Source of the DNA: an uncultured Lachnospiraceae bacterium
GTDB lineage: Bacteria; Bacillota; Clostridia; Lachnospirales; Lachnospiraceae
NCBI GenBank assembly: GCA_900319245.1
Contig: ONNQ01000009.1
Coordinates: 26,624 to 90,623 of the forward strand
Direction of reading: 5' to 3'
Length of the DNA stretch: 64,000 nucleotides
Position 1 is the first letter of the stretch; every line of letters starts with the position of its first letter. A program made the translations under genes and the position numbers. The notes beneath the pieces were generated by a model that was not told the origin of the DNA, made no database searches, and worked only from the letters and a program-made list of their open reading frames with translations. Below, piece after piece: positions 33,451 through 40,678 of this stretch.

Positions 33451-34251
33451 TCAGCCTCTGGACTTACCGCCGGAGATGTTGATCGTGGTTCCTGAGATGT
33501 AGCTGGATCTGTCGGATACCAGGTACGCGACCAGTTCGCCGACTTCGTCGAGCTTTCCGTCACGGCCCATGGGGATGACCTTGGTGTAATCAGTGGAGAG
33601 CTCTTCGGGCTTTACGCCGCGGGTGTAAGCAAGTGCCTCGTTGTAAGCGGGTGTGCGAAGGCCGGTAGCTTCCATGATGCCGGGAGCGACTGCGACGACG
33701 CGGATGTTGTACTTGCCAAGTTCCTTCGCCCAGCTGCGGGTGAAGCTGTCGCAAGCGCCCTTGGTTGCGGAGTAAGCTGACTGACCCTGGGAGCCTTCCT
33801 TACCGGACTCGGAGGACATGTTGATGATGACGCCGCCGCCCTGCTTGAGCATCTGCTTTGCAGCTGCCTGTGCGCAGTACATAAGACCCTTGACGTTGAT
33901 GTTGAACATGATGTTGAAGGATTTCTCGTTCAGCTCGTATTCCGGTCTCTCGCCCTTGACGTCGACCAGGAGTCTGGGGAGGTTTACACCTGCGTTGTTG
34001 ACGATCGCGTCGAGCTTTCCGTATTTTGCCACGACTGCGTCGACCATCGCCTGTACGCTTTCCTGACTTGTGACGTCACACTTTACGCAGTAGATGCCTT
34101 CCTTCTCATCGCCTGTCTCAACGCTGACATCTGCGATGACCGGAACCGCTCCGGCGTTCTTCAGTGTGGTGACTACGTGGAATCCGATTCCGGAAGCACC
34201 GCCTGTGACGATCACGACTCTGCCGTCAATTCCTAACCAATTCTGACTCAT
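33451..34251 (-). CDS. srlD: Sorbitol-6-phosphate 2-dehydrogenase (SDR family)
   Basis: 266 residues from ATG at 34251, preceded by AAAGGAGGAAATGAA; the longer open frame upstream is not used. SDR motifs are TGGASGIG (about 15-22), NNAGVN, the catalytic Ser in IINMSSESGKEGSQGQSAYSATKG with Tyr and Lys, and VAPGIMEATGLRTPAYNEALAYTRG, which is typical of GutF/SorF-type enzymes that oxidise sorbitol-6-phosphate to fructose-6-phosphate with NAD. It heads the operon with gutM, srlA and srlE. Confidence 0.88.
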   Translation of the reverse strand: MSQNWLGIDGRVVIVTGGASGIGFHVVTTLKNAGAVPVIADVSVETGDEKEGIYCVKCDVTSQESVQAMVDAVVAKYGKLDAIVNNAGVNLPRLLVDVKGERPEYELNEKSFNIMFNINVKGLMYCAQAAAKQMLKQGGGVIINMSSESGKEGSQGQSAYSATKGACDSFTRSWAKELGKYNIRVVAVAPGIMEATGLRTPAYNEALAYTRGVKPEELSTDYTKVIPMGRDGKLDEVGELVAYLVSDRSSYISGTTINISGGKSRG

Positions 34252-34398
34252 TTCATTTCCTCCTTTGTTTGATTTGTATGTTGGAACAGCAGATCTTCCT
34301 GCCTTGCTCTTTCTTATCTGCTGTTTCCGTTTCCTTTGTTCTGATGCCATTGTATGGGAGGAAATAAGAAACTTTAATGCGTTCAATTTCGCACGGAT

Positions 34399-34500
34399 GG
34401 AAAGGAATTAGTGCGGTGGATTGCACCGATTTGGAAATGAATTAGTACGGGGATTTGCCAAAAAAGTGAAATAGATTAGTGCAGTAGATTTCCGCGGAGT
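34399..34500. repeat. About 34-bp direct repeats upstream of the sorbitol operon
   Basis: Units start at 34399, 34433 and 34466, with a partial fourth at 34501. They share GGAAATGAATTAGTRCGG and GATTTGCC-like parts. The spacing is close to three helical turns, so they could be binding sites for a regulator of the sorbitol operon; nothing else is seen in 34252-34608 apart from the srlD leader. Confidence 0.5.
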
Positions 34501-34608
34501 GGAAATGAGGTGAACGAAATGACCGGCGCCATCCGAGCGACACTGAGGAAGTACACGGCATAAGATTTGTGCTTCTATGAAATGAGCAAATATTTGTGTG
34601 GATAATAC

Positions 34609-34655
34609 AAAGAGCTGCGGCAGGCCTGGTAGTCTGTCGCAGCTCTTTACTTATT
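34609..34655. terminator. Terminator hairpin of the GH32 gene (bidirectional shape)
   Basis: AAAGAGCTGCG (34609-34619) pairs with CGCAGCTCTTT (34638-34648). The A and T tracts on both sides allow function on either strand; on the minus strand it ends the sucrose hydrolase gene. Confidence 0.75.
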
Positions 34656-34670
34656 TGTACTTTGTGGTGT

Positions 34671-34770
34671 GTAAGTTCAGAACCACTCTTTTTTCACCGG
34701 TGATGGTCAGATGAAGGACCGCTCTTTTCATCCGTGGCGGTCAGATGAGAAACTGCTCTTTCACCGCCGG
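34671..34770. repeat. 33-35-bp tandem repeat anchored on the GH32 stop codon
   Basis: On the minus strand GTGAAAGAGCAGTTTCTCAT with its TGACC (34770-34739, the last codons and stop) is followed by GGATGAAAAGAGCGGTCCTT with CATCTGACC (34738-34705) and GGTGAAAAAAGAGTGGTTCT (34704-34671). Three copies, the first coding. Confidence 0.8.
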
Positions 34771-36222
34771 TTTGAGGGTCCACATCCTGTTGAATGTATC
34801 CCCCTCGATACGGAAGAAGTGTTCTTCCTTGGTGGGGAAGATCCTGGAGGTGAAGACCGCGTCGCCGTCGTTTACGAAAATCTCGATGGAACTGCTGTCC
34901 ACAAAGATTCTAAGGTGAGACAGGCCGTTCTCCAGCGGTCTTGTGCGGCTCTCGCCTTCCGACTCGTTAAATCTTGTCCTCATGCCGCTTCTGTCCACCG
35001 TGATCTCTTTTCGGTCCTCGCTGTAGAGGATCGACAGGCCGCCTTTTCCGGCTTCATCCGTAAACAGATAGAGGCTGACATCTCCTTTGCGGCAGTCCAG
35101 TTCCACTTCTGCGGCGCGCGGCAGCGCATAGCAACCCGCTTCGTTGGCCGTAAAGGGGAGTTTCTCATCTCTGAGTTTCTTGAGTTCCGGCAGGGGCTGC
35201 TGGATCAGACGTCTGCCCCTGACCGTCAGCTCTCTGGGAAGCGTCAGGCACCCGGCCCAGTCCTCTTCGTCCGTCGGATAGCTTACGTCCGGCACGCCCA
35301 TCCAGGCGATCAGGATTGCCTTGTCCGCGTCCTGCAGGTTGTTGGCACAGGCCGCCGCATAGGAATCGAAGCCAAAATCCAGCACGTGGAACTGTCCGTC
35401 CGGCGTAAAGGTCAATGTCTCCCAGTCCATATTTCCGATGATATAGCCGTTGTGGTTCTGGCTCTGTCCCCTTCCGGGAATGGTCAGGTGCTGCGGGCAC
35501 AAAAGCAGCACGTCTCTGCCGCCGATATGCTCTACAGAAGGGCACTCCCACATGTCGCCAAACGATTCGAATCCCGGCACTTTCATCTCTCCGAGGAAGG
35601 TCCATCCGTGCTGCAGATCCTCCGACGAATACACCAGTGCGCAGCCCCTCTTGTCCTTGGTCTGGGCGCCGATGATCATATAGTAGGTGTCACTTCCGGG
35701 AATGCGGATGATCTTGGGATCTCTCTGGTGCTCCGTGTAGTCGGGATTGGCCCCGAATAAGGGCAGCGGATACTTCTCCGGCCAGCCGTCGTTGCCGAGT
35801 CTTGCCAGGCATGTGTAGGCGTGGCGCGTCCAGTCTGCGTCCCTGTGATTGCCCGTGTAATAGAGGTATATTTTGTCATCGATGGGCATGGCCGAGCCCG
35901 AATAGACGCCCTTATTGTCGTAGCCGTCCTCCTGATCCGGCAGGAGGCAGACGCCGAGATTCTTCCAAGTCACCAGATCCTTGGAAATAATGTGGTACCA
36001 GTGCTTGAGGCCGTGCACCGCGCCCCAGGGGCACCACTGATAGAAAAGGTGCCAGCGATTATCATGCCAGACAAATCCGTTGGGATCGTTCATCAGACCG
36101 GTGACTGCCTGGTTGTGAAAGGTCTGCCTGTAAGCGGATTTGCTGATCCTGTCATACAGGTCCTTGAGCTCCTGCGGATCCTTCAGATAGCGATATTTCT
36201 CTTCCCGCGTCCATTCTCTCAT
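34741..36222 (-). CDS. Glycoside hydrolase family 32, sucrose-6-phosphate hydrolase type
   Basis: 493 residues, ATG preceded by GGAGGAGATATAGCA-like bases. The five-bladed propeller motifs are present: nucleophile Asp46 in MNDPNGF, transition-state residue Asp168 in QRDPK, acid/base Glu226 in DMWECPSV. A C-terminal beta-sandwich begins near residue 360 (SLYLFTDEAGKGGLSILYS, FVDSSSIEIFVNDGDAVFTSRIFP). It cleaves beta-fructosides, probably sucrose or sucrose-6-phosphate, in the cytoplasm (no signal peptide). It stands alone, without a sucrose PTS gene or fructokinase beside it. Confidence 0.93.
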   Translation of the reverse strand: MREWTREEKYRYLKDPQELKDLYDRISKSAYRQTFHNQAVTGLMNDPNGFVWHDNRWHLFYQWCPWGAVHGLKHWYHIISKDLVTWKNLGVCLLPDQEDGYDNKGVYSGSAMPIDDKIYLYYTGNHRDADWTRHAYTCLARLGNDGWPEKYPLPLFGANPDYTEHQRDPKIIRIPGSDTYYMIIGAQTKDKRGCALVYSSEDLQHGWTFLGEMKVPGFESFGDMWECPSVEHIGGRDVLLLCPQHLTIPGRGQSQNHNGYIIGNMDWETLTFTPDGQFHVLDFGFDSYAAACANNLQDADKAILIAWMGVPDVSYPTDEEDWAGCLTLPRELTVRGRRLIQQPLPELKKLRDEKLPFTANEAGCYALPRAAEVELDCRKGDVSLYLFTDEAGKGGLSILYSEDRKEITVDRSGMRTRFNESEGESRTRPLENGLSHLRIFVDSSSIEIFVNDGDAVFTSRIFPTKEEHFFRIEGDTFNRMWTLKPAVKEQFLI

Positions 36223-36340
36223 TGCTATATCTCCTCCATGATTTAAAAAGGCAATGACTTGTAAGCCCCCATCTGCCGTTCGTCACTGCCTGTCCCGTAC
36301 TGCTTCTATTTTACAATATTCTTAAATTTCCGTACATGGA

Positions 36341-36542
36341 ATTGTTTATGCAATTGGTGACTATGGGATTGTTTATGCATTTGGCGGCTATACGCCCGAT
36401 GACCTGCCTGCGCAGACAATCTCGCAGGGATCATATTTACATTTTCACCAAATGCAATTAGGATGAGTAAGGTAAACAACAGCAAACCATCATCCAGCGA
36501 TTAGGATGGGTAAGGCAAGCAGTATCAACCCTTCATCCCGCA
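36341..36542. repeat. Two tandem repeats upstream of the thioesterase gene
   Basis: A 27-bp pair lies at 36341-36367 and 36368-36394 (ATTGTTTATGCA.TTGG.G.CTAT). A different 43-bp pair lies at 36457-36499 and 36500-36542 (ATTAGGATG.GTAAGG.AA). They fill the gap between the divergent GH32 and thioesterase genes; no clear promoter was picked out. Confidence 0.65.
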
Positions 36543-36562
36543 ACAGGCCATAGGAAATACAC

Positions 36563-36985
36563 ATGAACTACGAAGAATTCATCCGTAACTACCACAATCA
36601 CAGCCCCTTTGCCAACTCCATCGGGCTCCGGCTCACCGCCATGGAGGACGGGCACGCGGAGGGAGAGATTGCGATCACGCCCTCTCTCTTTAATCCCATT
36701 GGTTCCATCCACGGCGGCATTTATTATACGCTCGCCGACACGGTTGGCGGCTGCGCCGCAAGGACCAGAGGCCAGATTCCCACTACGATCGAGGGCAAGA
36801 TCAATCATATCCGCGCGGCCACGCACAAGGACAAGAAGCTCATCGCCAAAGGGGACGTCATCCACTTCGGCCGCAAGACAATCGTGAGCTCCGTGGAGAT
36901 CACCAATGACAGCGGACAGACCCTGTGCGTCGGTCTCTTCACCTTCTTTGCGCTCAACAAGGAGGACCTTGCCTCCTTTGTGTGA
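36563..36985 (+). CDS. PaaI-type hotdog-fold thioesterase
   Basis: 140 residues, ATG with a modest ribosome binding site (AGGAAA). The hotdog motifs are HSPFANSIGLRLTAMEDGHAEGEIAITPSLFNPIGSIHGGIYYTLADTVGGCAARTRG (HGG at about residues 54-56 with the Asp in the helix) and the last strands IHFGRKTIVSSVEITNDSGQTLCVGLFTFFAL. PaaI-type enzymes hydrolyse acyl-CoA thioesters. No pathway is indicated by the neighbours. The end is 44 bases from the convergent PucR gene. Confidence 0.87.
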   Translation: MNYEEFIRNYHNHSPFANSIGLRLTAMEDGHAEGEIAITPSLFNPIGSIHGGIYYTLADTVGGCAARTRGQIPTTIEGKINHIRAATHKDKKLIAKGDVIHFGRKTIVSSVEITNDSGQTLCVGLFTFFALNKEDLASFV

Positions 36986-37029
36986 TGGGCCTAGGCATCA
37001 ATGATCGCATGTTAATCCGCCCGAAGTCC

Positions 37030-38181
37030 CTACATCTTCTGGATCATGCAGGCGACGGTGTACTCCACGCGCTCCTTGGGCGTCTCCAGGCTGCACCCCA
37101 GGAGTTTGCGGATGTTGGCCATCCGGTACAGAATGGTGTTCCTGTGTATGTACAGCTCCTCGGACATGGCCTTGATGCTGCCGCCGTTTCTAAGGTACGA
37201 CTCCAGTGTCACAAGATAGTCCCCGTTGTGCTCCCGGTCGTACTCGAGGATCGGCGCGAGGAGCTTGCCGGACAGGTCCGTGAGGAGCTTCCTGTCCTCC
37301 ACCAGATACAACATCTGATACAGTCCCATCGTGTCAAAATACAGAAGCCCCTCTTTTCTCTTTAACGCCATCTCCGCTGCGGCGCGCGCCCTCTTGAAGG
37401 CAAAGTGCAGGTTTTCGATGTCCTTCACCTGATCGCTCACGCCGATATAGACCCTGCGATCGGGAATCTTGCGCTGCGTCCGGTCGAAGAAGGAATCCAG
37501 AATCTGCGCGCACTCCTCCTCCCGCATCGCGTTCATAATGATCACAAAGTAGGAATCGTAATAAAAGAAATGCCCGTTGTGGGTCAGATTGGTCAGGTAC
37601 AGCTGCAGGCGGTAGGCAATCCTCTTGCGCTCCACCGTATCCATCTTGTCCAGATCCCCCGTCGTGACCAGTGCCACCTGAAACGTCCCATCCAGGTCAA
37701 AATACGGAAGAAGCTCCCGGTTATAGAGATCCCTCGCCTCCGGATTCTCAATGGCGTGGATCAGGGCCCCGGAAATCTGCTCATCCGTCGTCGACTGCAC
37801 AAAGATCCGGAAGGTCAGGTCTTTGATCATATCCGCCAAAAAGATTTCCCATGGCACCGTCAATAGCGGAAACCCATTGGCGTCGCAATATTGCTTCACC
37901 GACTGCGGGATCTCCTTGACATAATAGCCCGTGTTCACGATCAACCCCGATGAATTGTGGCTGTTCAGTTCCTCCACCAGTTTCAGCATATCTGTTTCCT
38001 TCTGAAACCCGAGTCCCGTCGTGACGGCCAGCTCCTTGCCTGAGAAATTGTGGATGATGGTCATATCCTCCAGCATCATAAGCCAGCTGATCGAATTGGA
38101 CCATCCGCCGTTCCCGGCGACCATTTTCATCTTGTAGCGATTCTGCGCTACAACAAGCATATCTTCAATTGTGAATCCCAT
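37030..38181 (-). CDS. PucR family transcriptional regulator
   Basis: 383 residues, ATG preceded by GCGGAGGGATTACGT. The N-terminal PucR ligand domain is seen (MGFTIEDMLVVAQNRYKMKMVAGNGGWSNSISWLMMLED, GKELAVTTGLGFQ), a central GGDEF-like fold, and the C-terminal helix-turn-helix DNA-binding part of the CdaR/PucR type (LVTLESYLRNGGSIKAMSEELYIHRNTILYRMANIRKLLG). Related proteins control purine or sugar-acid catabolism. No such operon is next to it, so its target is unknown. Two GGATATGGG hairpins stand directly upstream. Confidence 0.9.
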   Translation of the reverse strand: MGFTIEDMLVVAQNRYKMKMVAGNGGWSNSISWLMMLEDMTIIHNFSGKELAVTTGLGFQKETDMLKLVEELNSHNSSGLIVNTGYYVKEIPQSVKQYCDANGFPLLTVPWEIFLADMIKDLTFRIFVQSTTDEQISGALIHAIENPEARDLYNRELLPYFDLDGTFQVALVTTGDLDKMDTVERKRIAYRLQLYLTNLTHNGHFFYYDSYFVIIMNAMREEECAQILDSFFDRTQRKIPDRRVYIGVSDQVKDIENLHFAFKRARAAAEMALKRKEGLLYFDTMGLYQMLYLVEDRKLLTDLSGKLLAPILEYDREHNGDYLVTLESYLRNGGSIKAMSEELYIHRNTILYRMANIRKLLGCSLETPKERVEYTVACMIQKM

Positions 38182-38209
38182 ACGTAATCCCTCCGCAATA
38201 TAGATCCTC

Positions 38210-38277
38210 GGATATGGGTCCTTCAGGGGCTCCGCGCTTAAAAGCTGAAAGTCGCCCTTCAGGAATCCACATCTTCC
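38210..38277. repeat. GGATATGGG hairpin element, copy 3 (degenerate right arm)
   Basis: The left half GGATATGGGTCCTTCAGGGG is intact, the inner GCGCTTAAAAGC stem too, but the right arm reads AGGAATCCACATCTTCC instead of AGGACCCATATCC. It lies 28 bases upstream of the PucR start codon. Confidence 0.8.
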
Positions 38278-38294
38278 GTCAAATCAAAATCCTC

Positions 38295-38358
38295 GGATAT
38301 GGGTCCTTCAGGGACTCCGCGCTTAAAAGCTGAAAGTCGCCCTTCAGGACCCATATCC
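38295..38358. repeat. GGATATGGG hairpin element, copy 4
   Basis: GGATATGGGTCC (38295-38306) pairs with GGACCCATATCC (38347-38358) without mismatch. Between them lie TTCAGGGACT, the inner stem GCGCTTAAAAGC and AGTCGCCCTTCA. It is in tandem with copy 3 with 17 bases between. Confidence 0.9.
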
Positions 38359-38381
38359 TTGGATTTATTATACCATCATCA

Positions 38382-38443
38382 TTGTGCTCACAGCACAATT
38401 TATGCATTGAGATTTGCGCTCGTGTACCGTAGAAATGTATATT
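38382..38443 (+). promoter_or_regulatory. Palindrome and possible promoter of the 59-codon gene
   Basis: TTGTGCT-CAC-AGCACAA (38382-38398) is a perfect dyad. Downstream TTGCGC (38414-38419), 18 bases, and TATATT (38438-38443) could serve as a plus-strand promoter for the small gene at 38539. Only moderate matches to consensus. Confidence 0.35.
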
Positions 38444-38538
38444 GCATCTGGTATTATGGTCTTAGAAAACAAAAGGGGATTGCAACAACGGCAATCCATT
38501 CCGATACATTTTATTCATCATAAGGGGAGGTCATAGAT

Positions 38539-38718
38539 ATGAGGATCATGAGTGACAACGTTTATTTCGATAAGCTGACAGATACACACAAAATGCCTGA
38601 GTGGGTTCGCGCAGAGCGCTATGAGTACTGCGAAGACTTCTTTGGAAGCGTAACCGATGACAAGCGCGGCAGCTTCTTCACAAGACTGCTCTCCGTCATG
38701 ACTAGCATCTTCGCATAA
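38539..38718 (+). CDS. Small protein of unknown function (59 aa)
   Basis: Start ATG at 38539 follows AAGGGGAGG with a good spacing; the frame ends with TAA and is closed by a strong terminator about 70 bases on. The translation begins MRIMSDNVYFDKLTDTHKMP and continues EWVRAERYEYCEDFFGSVTD, then DKRGSFFTRLLSVMTSIFA. It is rich in charged and aromatic residues, with an amphipathic C-terminal helix, one Cys and no signal peptide. I do not recognise a family. The bases around the stop codon start a 24-bp tandem repeat, as in other real genes of the window. It is a free-standing unit between the PucR and Gfo/Idh genes. Confidence 0.65.
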   Translation: MRIMSDNVYFDKLTDTHKMPEWVRAERYEYCEDFFGSVTDDKRGSFFTRLLSVMTSIFA

Positions 38719-38785
38719 TGCAGTTGCAAGATTAACTGCAAATCTAGTTGCAGGACGAATTGCAAATCCAATCACAACCTGAAAT

Positions 38786-38833
38786 AAAAGAGCTGGCGTA
38801 TGAAGTAAATTCTTCGTACGCCAGCTCTTTTGT
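38786..38833 (+). terminator. Intrinsic terminator after the 59-codon gene
   Basis: AAAAGAGCTGGCGTA (38786-38800) pairs with TACGCCAGCTCTTTT (38817-38831), 15 bp without mismatch, and can act on both strands; the Gfo/Idh gene comes from the other side. Confidence 0.88.
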
Positions 38834-38914
38834 GCGGAGAGCTGTCTCTTTGGATCTGATGCTGTTTTGGGCATAGAAGAATATTTTCCGTGATCGTACT
38901 CCCCCGCTACCGCC

Positions 38915-39889
38915 TCACTTCGCCTTAATCCCCGCCTGGATCCTGGCCCTGTTCAGCACCTCATTGACTGCGAGGCTGTGTTCGAGCTGTTTGTAGCAGA
39001 ATTCATAATCCTGCTCCTTAATAGCGCGGATGAACTGCTTGAATTCCGGGATCATTCTCCGCTCCGCGTAGTGCTCCTCGGCGACCTCGCAAGTGCCGTC
39101 CCGCAGCTGCAGCGTCACGTTGCCCACCTTGTTGGGCGTCATGTCGCTCTTAATGAATCCGTTGGTGCCCTGGATGATCGCACTGCTGTCACCGTTGCAG
39201 TCCTTGGCCGCGACACAGACCGCTGTGAACTTGGGATACAGCATCATGAGCACGCCGCTCGTGTCGATGTTCCTCTCCATGTTGGGGAAGTAGGAAATGC
39301 TGTCCGGCCTGCCAAAATACTGCATCACATAATGAATATTGTAGAGGTTGAGATCCATCAGCGCGCCGCCAGACTTCTTGGGATCAAAGGCAGGCGCAAT
39401 AATGCCCTTCTTGAAATTATCATAGCGACTGGAGTACTGGCAGAATCTGCACTGCACGATCTTAATATCTCCCAGAAGAGGAAGCCATTCGCGGATCTTG
39501 CGGTAGCCTTCCATATAGACCGTCGTGATCGCTTCAAACAGGAAGAGGTTCTTCTTGCGGGCCAGCGCCGCGAGGCTCTCCGCCTCCCCCGCGTCATCCG
39601 TCATCGGCTTCTCCACAATGACGTTCATTCCCATTTCGAGTGCCTTTTTGCAATAGCCAAAATGCAGGTTATTGGGAACGGCCACATAGACAGTATCAAT
39701 GCCTGTCTCACACAGTTCCTCGAGATTTGACACGGCCTGCGGGATTCCATACTGCTGACTGAGCGCCTCCGCCTTGGCAAACCCACTGGGGCTTCCCATG
39801 ATCGAAAGAACTTCCAGTCCCTCCATTTTGACAAGTTCCGGAAGAAATTCCTTCACGATCATTCCTGTACCAATGATTCCAAGTTTCAT
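38915..39889 (-). CDS. Gfo/Idh/MocA family NAD(P)-dependent oxidoreductase
   Basis: 324 residues, ATG preceded by AAAGGAAATAGATT. The Rossmann motif is GIIGTGMIVKEFLPEL; the family Lys-Pro is in VIVEKPMTDDAGEAESLAALA (about residues 90-110) and the C-terminal domain has SGGALMDLNLYNIHYVMQYFG, a typical substrate-pocket region (Asp-x-x-x-x-x-x-His). Family members oxidise or reduce sugars and related compounds. It is the last gene of the operon with DUF554 and AarF genes, 13 bases after the DUF554 stop. Confidence 0.9.
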   Translation of the reverse strand: MKLGIIGTGMIVKEFLPELVKMEGLEVLSIMGSPSGFAKAEALSQQYGIPQAVSNLEELCETGIDTVYVAVPNNLHFGYCKKALEMGMNVIVEKPMTDDAGEAESLAALARKKNLFLFEAITTVYMEGYRKIREWLPLLGDIKIVQCRFCQYSSRYDNFKKGIIAPAFDPKKSGGALMDLNLYNIHYVMQYFGRPDSISYFPNMERNIDTSGVLMMLYPKFTAVCVAAKDCNGDSSAIIQGTNGFIKSDMTPNKVGNVTLQLRDGTCEVAEEHYAERRMIPEFKQFIRAIKEQDYEFCYKQLEHSLAVNEVLNRARIQAGIKAK

Positions 39890-39902
39890 AATCTATTTCC
39901 TT

Positions 39903-40646
39903 TCACAGCGCCCAAGGCGTAAATGCGAACGCCGCCGCGATCACAAGCCCCGGCAGCATATTGGCAACACGGATTTTCCTGCCCCAGACCAGGTTCACGC
40001 CCACGCAGAAGATCATGACCGATCCGACCATAGAAAGGTTGGCCAGTGCCTGGTCCGTCATCAGCGGACTGATCAGTCTCGACAGCAGTGTCACGCTGCC
40101 CTGGAGGATTGCCACCGGCACGGCGGAGAAAGCGCACCCTTTGCCAAGGGAGCCCGTCATGGCGATGATGATGATAAAGTCCAGCACTGCTTTGGCAATC
40201 AGTGTGGAAGGGTCTCCCAGAATGCCATCCTGGATCGATCCGACGATGGCCATGGCGCCGACGCATACCGTCAGGGACGCTGTGAGAAATCCCTCGATGA
40301 AGAGATTGTCCTTGGCGTTTCCGCTCTTGATCTTGAGCCACTCTCCAAACTCTTCCAAATGCCGCTCAATATCGAGAAACTCTCCGATCAGCGTGCCGAG
40401 TACCAAAGAGAGAATGAGGAGCATCGAGTGACCGCCTGCAATCCTGTCTCCCTCCACGCGCACCATTTCCTCCAGCGCGCCGCTGATGCCCAGAAAGAGT
40501 ACGCATACGCCGCTGGCCTTGGCCAGCGCATCCTGCTGTCTGTCCCCGAGAAAGCGGCCGAAGAAGCTGCCCAGAAGGCCGCCGGCGATGATCGCCAGCA
40601 CGTTGACCACGGTCCCGATCCCGGGGAATGTAAAACTACCTGTCAT
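39903..40646 (-). CDS. DUF554 family membrane protein
   Basis: 247 residues, ATG preceded by AAAGGCAGGTAATT. Seven or so hydrophobic helices, with the DUF554 signature FPGIGTVVNVLAIIAGGLLGSFFGRFLGDRQQDALAKASGVCVLFLGISGALEEM, then LGTLIGEFLDIERHLEEFGEWLK, FIEGFLTASLTVCVGAMAIVGSIQDGILGDPSTLIAKAVLDFI. The family is often annotated as a putative transporter (YdfK/YqgA), with no proven substrate. Confidence 0.9.
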   Translation of the reverse strand: MTGSFTFPGIGTVVNVLAIIAGGLLGSFFGRFLGDRQQDALAKASGVCVLFLGISGALEEMVRVEGDRIAGGHSMLLILSLVLGTLIGEFLDIERHLEEFGEWLKIKSGNAKDNLFIEGFLTASLTVCVGAMAIVGSIQDGILGDPSTLIAKAVLDFIIIIAMTGSLGKGCAFSAVPVAILQGSVTLLSRLISPLMTDQALANLSMVGSVMIFCVGVNLVWGRKIRVANMLPGLVIAAAFAFTPWAL

Positions 40647-40678
40647 AATTACCTGCCTTTATCAATGTTTTGGCATCG

